Under the pieces are notes generated by a model, which ran no database searches, was not told the origin of the DNA, and worked only from the letters and a program-made list of their open reading frames with translations. The translations under genes were made by a program, and so were the position numbers. A DNA stretch of 64,000 nucleotides from Siniperca chuatsi (lineage: Eukaryota; Chordata; Actinopteri; Centrarchiformes; Sinipercidae): NCBI RefSeq assembly GCF_020085105.1, contig NC_058042.1, forward strand, positions 16,848,001 through 16,912,000. The letters are read 5' to 3'. The stretch's first letter is position 1. The number at the start of each line of letters is the position of its first letter. Positions 1 through 11,500 of the stretch are shown one piece after another.

Positions 1-1145
1 CAACTTCATTGTTCGGCACTGTGTCACTCACTCACTCACGTGTCCAGCAGGGTCTTAAATGTATTTCTCTGTGTTCTGTTATTTTGTATACGATAGTCAG
101 ATACGCTTTGATTGGTTTGTTATATGAGGCTGATAAGTTATAGAATGACATCGGCTGCCTTTTCTTATATTTGTCAAGTATGAAACAGGGAGTGGGGGCC
201 TGTTTCTACTGGCATTTTTTTTTTACTATGCTTGCTTTTATATATAGCAGCAGTGGTTCAATTAACTGATTACGTTTGAATATTACCTTATAATGCCTTC
301 TTAATAGCCTTACTGCAAAATATTGCAAGTGTGGGGGGAAAATCACCTTAAATAACAGCTGTTTATTCTACTTTCTGTTGTGAAAAGGATCATTTTCTCC
401 TCAGAGGAAATGTCAATATAAATGTTCAAACTGAATATAAGTGATTTACTCCAGCAGCCCGGCGAGCGTCTCCTCCCGTTTGGAGACTTGTGTTTGACTG
501 TTTAAAAAGATGATTTGTGTGAAAGTGCTAAAATAATGACATTATATTTTTAGATTCATCTCGTCCCAGCCTTTTCTATTTTCTTCTTCAACTTTCACAC
601 CTTCTGTAATTTTAATGCAATTTCAGGCTCTGATTGCTCTGTTGCTTGAATGCTAATCATTGTAACTGTATAACTTGTTTTCTATTCTGCTCTATTTGCA
701 TTTAAGGAAAGATTATTTAATATAATAAAAAAAAAGAAATGAAAAAGTTACAAGGTCAGTAAACAGATGGCACTCCACAAGAGATGCACACATAAAGTGC
801 AGGGACTTCAGCAGGACTGTGTTTCATAACAGTTCTGTGGAGTTAAACTAAAGTCGCTTCATGACTGGGGAACATTTTGTCTGAAAATAGTGAGAGCACC
901 AGCTGTGTATTGAAAGTCTCTCTTAAAATGAATTGAATGTCTGTCATGTTATTAATACACTTTGTATCCAAAGGGCTATTTAGGTAGGTTTGATATGATG
1001 ACAATCAGATTAGAAAAAACATTGATTAAATAAAGTAATAAAAAGTAATAAAGGTTAGCTCCATTAAATATCTCCCTCAGAGCATCAGCAAGCAAGTAAT
1101 CACATAAATATTCCTGCTACAGACAAAACTCATTGAGCTCATCAT

Positions 1146-1268
1146 CACTAACTGTGTCTGTCTGCTGTTTGGTGCTGAGCAGTTATGTACTGTGGGTTTT
1201 TTAGAGCTTTTTAGCTGAAAACAGCTGCCTGTTGTGGCCAAAAACAATGCTGTGAGAGTGAAACAAAA
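1146..1268. repeat. Dispersed repeat, module B copy
   Basis: CTAACTGTGTCTGTCTGCTG, TTTGGTGCTGAG, GCTGAAAACAGCTGCC and GCTGTGAGAGTGAA match 10690-10800. It abuts the foldback at 1270. Confidence 0.65.
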
Positions 1269-1269
1269 T

Positions 1270-1580
1270 GGCTGTAGAGATGTCTGCCTTTTTTGAATAT
1301 AATGAAACTAGATGACACTCGGCTTGTGGTGCTCAAAGTGAGCACAGACCTTGTTGTGAGCAGTTTCATGTGAGAACTATCAGTAGAATAGTTCCCACAT
1401 GAAACTCCTCACAAAAAGGTTGTGGATTATCTTGAATAACAGGGTCATCATTTCTGCAAAGAGACATTGCTGTTGAGTTTTTCAAATGTACTTTTTTTTG
1501 GCGCTTTGAGCACCACAAGCCGAGTGTCAATTAGTTCCATTACATAAAAAAAAATAATAAATGCAGACATCTCTATAGCC
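1270..1580. mobile_element. Foldback (nested palindrome) element
   Basis: Outer arms 1270-1338 and 1504-1580 are inverted (GACACTCGGCTTGTGGTGCT pairs with AGCACCACAAGCCGAGTGTC); inner arms 1354-1380 and 1388-1414 pair TTTCATGTG with CACATGAAA around a 7-base loop. The sequence just right of it (about 1581-1672, ending CTGTCCCTTTAA) looks like the terminal part of the same fish element. Confidence 0.7.
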
Positions 1581-2106
1581 GATATCTCCAAAACTCAGCA
1601 ACTCACACCAAAACAATCTAGATGGACAAATGGCACTACAGGTAAGATGATTTTGGGGTGAACTGTCCCTTTAAAGCAATACTATGTAACTTTCACTGAA
1701 CAGTGGCCACATGTTGCAATTACAGGAAGATGCAACATAGGATTTTCCTATGAAGGTGAAGAGGTCTGTGATTTCACCCCCCCAACTAAAGTCAGAAAAA
1801 TTGGTCTGCGTTTCCTTTAAAATGTGGTTTGAGGAGGTGGAGAAGCAGCATCAGTTTAGTGCCAAAATGGACACCAATTGCACCACAACACAGCTCACCT
1901 TAGAGCAATTTGTTTTTGGCCTTTAAATGACCCATTAATGAATAAGGTGAGAGAAGTAACATTCAGACTACTCCAGATATAGTACACACCTAAATCTTCT
2001 CTTCTTCAATTCAAAAAGGGCTTTTGGTCTTTCTACTCTTTGATACTCAAAAACGTGAAAGTTTAATTAACCAAGCCAGGCGATAAAGACTTTTATTCAG
2101 AACATG

Positions 2107-2355
2107 AACTGGCTTTGTAGAGTCAAGGACTTTTTTAGTTCACACTCTGAATTACATTTGTCCATCACTTTGTTTTGTACTGAGCGATTTTTTCAAGTCA
2201 GTGGAGGCCCAGCCCTCCGAGCTCTAAGTGCATTCCTCAACAGTTTCTAACACAAAATAGGGGAGTGTTTTCCTTTCAGGTTTTCAGACTTTTACAGCTA
2301 AAGAGGACACGGGTAAATTGTATTTTATTATGTACCAGCTTTTAGTCCAGTTATA
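2107..2355. repeat. Direct-repeat pair, copy 1
   Basis: Shares AGTCAAGGACTTTTTTAG, TTTTTCAAGTCAGTGGA, AGTGCATTCCT and CTAACACAA in the same order with 4216-4396, diverged with indels. Confidence 0.65.
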
Positions 2356-3002
2356 CATAGAAAGGAGATTGCACCTCTGAGGACATTCATGAGCTAAATG
2401 GTGACGTCATGAGCCGCTGGACAGAAACGATCAACGGTTCTTCACTGCTACTTTTAGACCTTTGTGGATAATAACACTTGTAGGTTGTAGCTATGCACAT
2501 TTACTTTAACAACCATGTTTTAGTGAATTGAGAGGGAGAGTTGTGCTGGTCAAGCTCAGTGAGAAATACTTTTACTTTCTTTTTACACTGCAAAAAGAAC
2601 ATAATTAACCAGACAGAAACCAGTTTGATATACAGACAAACTGTATTAAATAATTGGTTTCAGCCCTAAGTGACTTTTATATAGAATTGCATTGTAGATT
2701 ATAGTTTTCTAATTAAAACAAGAGCTCCATAAAAACAACTACTAGTGAGCATTTTCTGATCCGTTACTAATTACTGTGAAGGTGAAACTGAACCTGCAAG
2801 TCTTATCTGATAAACAATCTCAGATGTCAGTAACAACATGTACATTTTGTAATTAAAAAGCAATACAGCAGCACAAAAAGCAATCCAGGAATCACTCAAA
2901 AACACAGGAAAACATGTAAAACACACTTTCAAATAATTTGCCATTAACAACAAACGGTTATTTACAATGGCGTCATGAAGGATTATCATTATTCTTTAAT
3001 TC

Positions 3003-3047
3003 TCAGTCCTCAGTGGGTAAAGTGATATCGCACTTGCGCAGCAGCTT
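3003..3047 (-). CDS. Candidate terminal exon, gene unknown
   Basis: The minus strand has a good acceptor (TTTTGTTTTTCATTCAG) followed by 14 codons reading KLLRKCDITLPTED and a TGA. It could be the last exon of a longer mical2/micalcl transcript or chance. I do not recognise the peptide. Confidence 0.25.
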   Translation of the reverse strand, partial: KLLRKCDITLPTED

Positions 3048-4215
3048 CTGAATGAAAAACAAAAGGAAACAAACATTGGAAAAGAGGATCAAGAAATCTG
3101 TACATCACTGTAGACATGCACACTCTTGACTGCTCCCTACTGACTGAAAGAGAGATATTAATTTAGAAAGCTTATTCAGATAATTTTTATGATTATCTTG
3201 AAATTCTTAAGGATCCTTGAGGTGTAACATTTAATACTAACAGTATTAGGAATTCATGAGAATTCAAGTTGAGAGCAAAGAGGAAAAAACACTAACTTGT
3301 TCTGGCACCTGATGCCAAAATGACCAAAACGTTTTAGCTCAGTTTACTTTTTTTCATTGTGTAAGATATATTGGATATAATGTTGTCTTTAGATTGAATA
3401 AACAACCGAGTATCTTTTTGATGGGATGGCCTCAACATCTGCTTATCATAACAAGACAGATTTTAAAATGTAGAGGATGTAGAGATTCACTGATACATTG
3501 TGATATACACATATTTAATTATATTAAATGGTAGGAAAATGATCCTCTGGCACAGGTTTTGCTCATAAAACAAGCTTTTAGAGGCTGAAAAGGTATTGTT
3601 TAAAGAGCTAGATTTAATTTCAAGACATCCACCGGCATATTAGTGAAAGTTTAGAGCCGACAGAGGAATAACACAGCATGGAGGAGATAATTAATTAGCA
3701 ATGGTATCCGTCAGTTTGTTGGCTGTCATGGAGCGTTAAGGAGTAGTTTTTTTTTATTGGTACATAAACAGCAACTTCTGGTTTAAATGTGGTTCTCTAC
3801 TAAATATTACAGGCCAAAGTGAATCAAAATATGCACCCACATCCTCCTAGACTTACACAACACTGAAGAGATGAATAAAATAACTTGCATAACTGAACTA
3901 AATACAGGTTATCTACAGGTACACATCCACTGTGATGGATTAGTAAGTCATGCCTTTATTCCTTTTAATGTTTAGATATCTCTACACTTATGAAGAGTAC
4001 AGTAGAAGAGTAGAATTTATCATCATTATTATTATTATTACAGTATAAGAGTAGTAGTTGTAGAAATCATTGCATTAGTTTAGTTATATGAAGGTGCCAG
4101 TGGGAATGTTAAATGGTGGACATCATCTTTTCAAAGTGTAATCAACCATCAATATTTACACTCAAAGCAAAGGAAGATGGCCTACAGGCGTTTTAACAGA
4201 ATATAAACTGATAAG

Positions 4216-4396
4216 TCAAGGACCTTTTTAGAAGTAAAATCATGTAACACAGCATTTTTTTCAAGTCAGTGGAGCTCTGAGTGCATTCCTGAACACTTCC
4301 TAACACAACATAGACGTGCCTTTTCATTTTAAATTACTTAAGAGGAGGCAGAATAATGCCAGTAATGTGTTTTATTAACCAGATATTAGTCCTGTT
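4216..4396. repeat. Direct-repeat pair, copy 2
   Basis: Second copy of the 2107-2355 unit in the same orientation, shorter by internal deletions. Confidence 0.65.
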
Positions 4397-4883
4397 GTGA
4401 CAAAGTCACAGAGGCCAATCCACACACTGAAAGAGAAAGTTTCTCTAAATGGTGCTATATATGGTTGTCAGGTTATTGTAGAAATGTAACTGAACCAATA
4501 AAAATATATATATTTTTTAAACATTTGTTTATCCAAGGAAGTGTCACGGAGAACAATGTTGTCTTTTCCACAGTTACATTCACACCTGGAAACTGCCCAG
4601 TACATCCACAGTCCAGGTCCCCTGGAGGTTTTAAAGGCCTTGCTCAAGGGCTCCTCAGTGGAGGCAATGAGGGAGTGGCAAGCTCTACAATAACTATAAA
4701 TAAATGGGTTATCTGTTGTTTTCCTTTTCATCATCCAATGAGGGAAGACTATGCAGAGAGAGTTTGGATGTCTGTGTTGCATGCAGGTATCAATAACAAC
4801 TTGTTGATTTGACTAATAACAGTACGTAGGTGAACAGGTAGAGGTGAACAACTTTGGTTTGTTTTTATTTAATGTTCAGGGGT

Positions 4884-5407
4884 TTAAAAGAGTACTTCAC
4901 TGGTTTAGCATTGCACTCCTTTAACATCATCGGACTCACGATGGACAGTTTGAGAACTGATGCAACAGTATGAGAACTGATGCAGCAGAAACAGAGATAT
5001 CGTCTTTTTTATTCCCCACATTTGTCTTGCTTGTCAAATGGCGCCTACACTTCCCACAATGCAACTTGAAAGCTGACATTTTGTTCTGAGATTCAGGGGT
5101 GTTATGCTAGTAGCGGCTAATGTAGCCTGGAGTTGCTAGCCTCAAGCAGAGGTGAGGAGCAGGCTACACTGGTCTGGTAAGCTCACTTCTTTCTAACTCT
5201 GCACCAGCAGATATTTTTCCATTTTGAAACTTCAGACCCAACTGACGCTGACTCAAATGACATTACTTGAGGCAATTTATCAGACTTTACACAGCTCCCT
5301 CTGGACCCACAAAAGGCTTTAAACATTTCTTTTCCACATATGCAGTAGTACTCCCCAACACCTATAAACAGACTTTGACGTGTGAGATCAGTGGAGTTCG
5401 CCTTTAA
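4884..5407. mobile_element. Probable MITE downstream of mical2
   Basis: Left TTAAAAGAGTACTTCACTGG and right, reverse complemented, TTAAAGGCGAACTCCACTGA are inverted repeats with about 75% identity, bounded by TTAA. There is an internal repeated phrase (GAGAACTGATGCA twice). ORFs here are accidental. Confidence 0.6.
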
Positions 5408-5582
5408 ATGCATCAGCTCACTGGGACACAGATAATACTGGTAAATTGTTGAATTTGACAGCTGAATCTTGACCTTGGAAACAGTAACTGACAAACTCAC
5501 CACAAGGTCCATTAAATACAGTAGCTGTTCTGGAGATTTCAATCGCATCTTCCTGATGAGATGGACTTGAATTGCAGATGTT

Positions 5583-5727
5583 CACATTTCCATTTTTCTG
5601 AGCACTTTAAGGGCTTCTCATCTATGTGGGCTTTAAATTTAACCTTGAAACTTCATTCTTGACCTTGAAAACAGAAGTTTCTTAAAGTGCACACTGGAAG
5701 TGCTCAGAAAAATGGAAACTTGAACAT
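5583..5727. repeat. Small inverted repeat
   Basis: TTTCCATTTTTCTGAGCACTT at the left pairs with AAGTGCTCAGAAAAATGGAAA at the right (20 of 21 paired), about 100 nt apart: a MITE-like hairpin. Confidence 0.7.
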
Positions 5728-7131
5728 GTACAAATTCATGACAACTGGGCAACTGAGGAAGATATTGTGATAAAATTAAAAGCTTCAAAACAGCTACTGA
5801 ATGGACCTTTGTGTTAACTATTGGTGTTAACAGTTACAGAACTTGTCAGATTTTGATTTGAAAAGTTGATGTTTTGAGAGGAATACTTTCACAAGTGCAA
5901 AAATAGTTGCTGGCTTACTAGCCAGACAATCAGACTAAATAGCAATTTTGTTCCACTTCATTATTCATTCTCTTGAAATCATTCCCAAAACAGCTGGAGG
6001 ATCAATGTCAAACACTGAAGCCATTCATTAGTCATGAGATTGGTTTAGTCAGAAGTCAGTGTCACTTAAGAAGGAACATCTTTAAATGTAAATGTTGTTA
6101 AGTCATATCAGACACTTTGGGTCAGTTATTTATTGTCAGTATCTGCAGCCACATCACAGTTATGACACACGACCATGTGACCATGCACGTGATCACCTTC
6201 AAAACGTCATTTCTCCTAAACATCCAGCTGGCTCACACACTTCATAAAAGGCTTCAGCTGAATGAGAGGAAAAGAGAAAACAGATCTAAAACACAGAGAA
6301 GATAAAGAAAGACATGAACAACAGCTGAAAGCACAAAAGTAGAAAATGTTTATGAAAACAAAATACTGACATTCATAATGAAGACGATATTTGTCTGATG
6401 GCACCATTGTACATGTTACAGTTTGCACGATTGTTGTTGATCTATAAAATAAATGTTACAGTCAGTGTGTATGAGAACAGTTCTTTGGTATTTTAAAAAC
6501 ACTGAAGTCTTCCACCCCTTTACTACACTGTAAACCAGATATTTAGCTCATATTAAATGCAGTAGTTAGGTAGCTGATAACAAAACACAAACATCATATT
6601 GCATATCCAGCATATCAGCCATAAACACTTAAAACAATTGCTGAAGGTTTTTTGCAAATAACATTTTCAAATATTTTATAAAGAAAAACAAAATACTCTG
6701 AAACACTAAAGTGCCTCATAAGCATCATTAGATAGTGTGTCTGAATAGGAAGCAACCGTGTGGCTTCCAGTCAAAGAGGTTTGCAGTTGATCTTCCAACA
6801 ACATGCTTAAAAAATATGGCAGGAGTGGCAAGCACATTCTAACACATCACAGCATGCTCACCAACTTCTATTGTCTACAGTAAATCTGAAAATATTTCAT
6901 AAATCAGTTATTTAAAACTAACGGTCTGTAATATTATACAGAGTGAGGTTAAAAAAAAAGTTGGGGGGTATCTCATTTAGCCTTCATGGTCTTTCTGAGA
7001 TTCAACAGTAGATGGCAGCAAAGTAGAACTAAATACTGAGAAGGAAACTCACTAGACCAGAGAGATTCTTGGTGTTATCCATAGAAAACTGAGTGGGCAG
7101 AGTATATAAACATAATGAGCAAATTGTCAGG

Positions 7132-7136
<5 letters not shown>

Positions 7137-7216
<80 letters not shown>
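7137..7216. repeat. (AT)n microsatellite downstream of mical2
   Basis: 40 perfect dinucleotide units in what is probably mical2 3' UTR or flank. Confidence 0.97.
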
Positions 7217-7220
<4 letters not shown>

Positions 7221-7846
7221 CCTGCCTGGTTATCAGCATTAACATGAGACCAGCATTTTATCTAATGTGACAGTTTGCTGCTACGTAGACAAGGCAGTTC
7301 TCAAACATAAAGTGCATCAAGTTAGTCAGTCATAACCTGAGTTAAGCAATTTTAACTGCAGGATCCATTTTCCAAGACAGTTTGAAAAAGGTTGAATTTT
7401 ACAGCAATGATGATCGGACATTTCAGCATTCTCAGGTCATTAATGCACCGACTGTGGCCTGTTTTATTTTATTTGCATTTTAACTACCTTAAATTGGTTT
7501 AACTTATTTTAACCCTACAAGTACTTTACAGTTTCCTCATCAAACCCACTGCAAAAGTATTTGGTGCAGCTTTTATTATCTGACAACCTGCTGAATTAAA
7601 TTACAAAAAGCTGCAAGCGCAACCTACAGTGTCTCTTCTTTGGCTGATGCACAAAGAAGTACATCCAACACACTGAGAGCAAATCTACGTACAGTATCAT
7701 CATAAAAAGGCAAGTAAACATTAAAAAGGTGCTTGTGCTACAAATGATAATAAGACAAGAACACTCCAGCTAATGTGCACCTCAGCCACAGATTTAATGG
7801 CATTTGGAGCCATGTTCAGGGTCAAATATTAAAGGCTGCTGAGCGT

Positions 7847-8251
7847 CTACATGAGCCTGTGCCCTATATGCTCCTGCAGCCACAGCAGCACAGGCTGTAT
7901 AGAGCTGGGTCCATCAGGCACTGCCTCTGTGTACATCTGCAGCAGTACCTCTTGTAAAACAAGCAGCAGGGGTAAGCTCATGCTCAGTAGCTCATACAAG
8001 AACGCATAGTCCTGGGCATTGTCCCTCAGGTGGCCGGCGAGGGACTGTGCTGTACTATGCACACGGTGGGACAGATACCAGGGGGCGTTACACACAGCGC
8101 GAGTCACACTCAGGGGCCAGCTCAGACGTTTCCTTATGAACGAGCTGATGGTACCTGCTGAGGATTGACTCTGCAGGTCTGCTGTGCTGCTGGACTCGGA
8201 GCTCTGTCCATCATCAGCACATGGGTCCTGAACTCCAGCTCCATTACGATT
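7847..8251 (-). CDS. mical2: mical2 terminal coding exon: C-terminal tail with hydrophobic segment, residues 944-1077
   Basis: Acceptor TCTTAG|AATCG; stop TAG at 7849-7847. The tail opens with a Ser/Gln-rich stretch, then a basic patch ([10 protein letters not shown]), then an amphipathic part and a hydrophobic run (about 1027-1050) with [13 protein letters not shown]. No bMERB domain follows, so this is the short MICAL2 C-terminus. The hydrophobic run may be membrane-associated, but that is inference. Confidence 0.85.
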   Translation of the reverse strand, partial: NRNGAGVQDPCADDGQSSESSSTADLQSQSSAGTISSFIRKRLSWPLSVTRAVCNAPWYLSHRVHSTAQSLAGHLRDNAQDYAFLYELLSMSLPLLLVLQEVLLQMYTEAVPDGPSSIQPVLLWLQEHIGHRLM

Positions 8252-8476
8252 CTAAGACAGAGGATGTGACGGACAGAGAAGTTAGATATTTTACAGTAAA
8301 TATTGCTAGAATAGGATGGATATTGTTAGAAATGCAAAGTACTCACTGAGCGTAGAGAAAAATTCCTCCTTAGGTTTGTCCCATTGTTGCGTTGCTCAAA
8401 ATGAAGTTTGCAGTACAATTTCCCTGTAAGATTACAGCAAATGTCAGAACGAAGTAGCCAACTGAATACTGAACTT

Positions 8477-8508
<32 letters not shown>

Positions 8509-11500
8509 TAGTAATATGTGGATCCAATACTCATGACGGCTGACATTTAATGATACGAACCCTGTTCAGAGTCAAAGGCATGTGCTCCCTGTCGCAGGGC
8601 AGAGCTGCAGGTAGAACAGCGAAAACACTCCCTGTGGAAGTAGAGCCCCTCTGCACAGACCCTCTCCACCATATAAACACGCCTCTCGCATGAGTGACAC
8701 TTGTCACCCGACGGGGGGAATGCCCTTCGTACTGAGCCGCCCTGGGAAGCAGAGTGATGAGGAAAACAAAAACAATGACATAATGACAGCAGATGAAGAT
8801 GAGCACTAATGTCACAAAATAACAAAACAAAAGCTGAAACACTGACTTTAATCTTTTTATTTAATTGCTCTTTCCCACTACCTAAACCAATGTAATTAGA
8901 TATACATTAAAAAAACATAAAATCACTGAAACAGTTGTCAGAAACATTCATGAATTTAACACTTATTGCTGGCTTTTAAAAAAAAAAATCATACAATATG
9001 CAAACTATTTTTACCATTTGTTTGACAGAAAACATTCCTTTATAAGAAAGCCTTTGTGTAAATTTAATATGTTTAATCTAGTTTCATCTCTCCACTTTTG
9101 CTAATTAAAGTTTCAACTCAAGATCAAAAAGATGGTTAGCGGACCATGAGTTGAGATTTAGTTTTTCCAAAGTCAAGAATAAATCAGAAATGTATTGGCT
9201 GTTATGGTTATGACTTTGCAACATGAAAACTGAGAATGTAATTGGTCGGGTCACATTACTTTTTGCAAGACATTTGAACTCTGTGTTCATTTAGTAACTC
9301 TTGGAGGTGTCGGCATGCACGGTCGAAACAGTGGGTATGACATGCAGGAGGAGTGACAATGTGAGAAGTTGAGCGCACGATAAGGAACACACAGCCGCGT
9401 TGACGGATGTTTTCCATTTCCTTTGATCTGGGTGTCAATGTCACTTCCCGAAAGTCTTTTTGTTCGGATATCATCTTGCGGATATTTTGATTGACAGTTC
9501 TGTAAAGGGTATCCACTGTCTTTACTTTAAAGCCTACAACCCTCAGAATCTTTTGCAACTGCTCACTAACATTCAAGAGGAAAACATAGTTAAGGAAAGC
9601 AAGTAAGATAATAACAGAAAGGAGAAAATCACAAGGTTATATGGATAAACACATATGGTTCAGTGAGAAAGTTTATCATGTCTAAATAGTTTCCCAGTTG
9701 CTCTTCAGGAATCAAATTTGATGCAAACATTAAATGTGTACCAGGAGTTGCTCCTTTAAATTAAACTAGTGTAAGTACTGCTATAACATCTGGCTGTTGA
9801 GTTGGAGCAGGCTGTTTGGGATGGGTGGAGCAGAGAAACCCACAAAGTGCCACCGCAAGAACACACACTTCTCCTCTGTGAGGACTGCTGGTAATGAAAA
9901 GCATACGGGGCAGAAACTGCACTTAAAAGCAAAGCTCTCATGCAAAGCAGCAGTCCTTTTGCATCAATCTGTCTGTTATAATTAAGAAGATACATGACAA
10001 CAATGTAAATCTTGGGCTAAGATGCTTGCTGTTTTTGTTTTTTTTAATATTTCTGTGTGCTGCCTTTTGGGATGCATAAGATATGCTGAGCCTTCACTAC
10101 TGGAACAAACATAACATCATGAACATGAACTTTCCTTGCCAGTTTATCAGGTACACCCAGATAAAACAGTCCTGCAATAAATCATAACTTCATTAAGTTT
10201 ATAGTGTTTACAGTTCACGTTGACGCTCTTTAGAGAGACGAAGTTTCACCTTTATGGTAATTTTTGAGGCTGTAGCTTGTGATGCTGTTAAAATTCATTT
10301 TGTTATTATACTGACAGGTGTTTCTAATATTTAGTCTACCCTCATTGATATAAAAATATTAGATGGTATACCTAAAACTGAGTGTATTTTAAGCAATTAC
10401 TGGAAAATAGGAAATATTTAATGCATTTTACTAACAAAAAGAAAAAAAATTTAAATAACTGATTTTTTTTGGCCACTTGAGGGCAGTGGAAACAAGTTAT
10501 GAACACAAAAACAAACAGGTGCTTATTTACACATCCAGCAGTTACGGAGCAACAATTTCATTAATTGTCATGTTTCTGGCCTCCTGATGAATGTAAGTTC
10601 ACTATTCACTCTCTTTTAGGTTTTGGTCTCCACCATCTCCTGAGAGAAATATCTGGCTCTTTAGCTGCTACATGCGCCACTGTGTTCACCAGCTAGTCGC
10701 TAACTGTGTCTGTCTGCAGTTTGGTGCTGAGCCAGATAGTGTACAGTGGGATTTCACTGAAAACAGCTACGGCAGCAAACGATGCTATGAGAGTGAACCA
10801 AAACAGTAATGTTACAGCCTGACAGCTAAACAGTGAGCTGAAAACACTATAAAGCTCCGTAAAGCCGAGGGGAGCTGCAGATTCAGGTGATAATTCTCTG
10901 TAGGTTCATCACTACGAGCAACCTTTTTAACATTGTCTCACTGTTATTAGATACATTGTTATTATAAAAATATATTATAGCTGCTTCAAGTTTTACCTTG
11001 ATAAAAAAAAGTCATTGAATTATCATGACAGAATTTCCTGCATCTAGGTATATCTGAGTGTCAAAAAAACCTGTGTTGTCAGAAACTGGCTGCATGCAAC
11101 ACTTTTGATCCCAAACTTGACGTGTTTCCACATGCAGATAAACACACTGTGAGGGGCAGGTCAGGGTGGGGTCACAGATCAAGCTTGAGATAGTCACCTT
11201 GAGTACAGCAGAGTTGTCTCCTGAGAACAACCCACTAATGTGAACAGCTTTTTCCTTTATACTCTTTGAGTGAAACTCTCTAGCCTGTTGTGTCTGAGCT
11301 TTTTTCTGCAGGATGACACGGAGCACAGGAACAAAAGAAAAGCCATCAGTCTTGCCTCCTCAGTGCAGTGAGACACATTCTCCCACCAACAAATGTGAAG
11401 CTTTCTGTCTGTAGACATAATTAGGTAGACTAATAACCATTTAATACGCACTACACAGCTAAATGATGAAAGACCTTTCTGTTCTACTTCCCCAACAAGA

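Larger units (their letters stand above)
1..3002. other. Intergenic, repeat-rich, no gene seen
   Basis: A/T-rich DNA downstream of mical2. Holds the module B repeat, the foldback and copy 1 of the direct repeat. The remaining frames are short and unconvincing. Confidence 0.6.
3048..7846. other. mical2 3' UTR and downstream flank
   Basis: The 3' UTR starts at 7846 on the minus strand. TTTATT (AATAAA on the minus strand) near 7464-7472 is a possible poly(A) site, unproven. The rest holds the MITE at 4.9-5.4 kb, repeat copy 2, a small inverted repeat and the (AT)n tract. Confidence 0.5.

Noticed and set aside
4465..4812. Overlapping frames of over 100 codons on both strands near 4.5-4.8 kb
   Set aside because: No family resemblance, no splice logic, repeat-rich surroundings.
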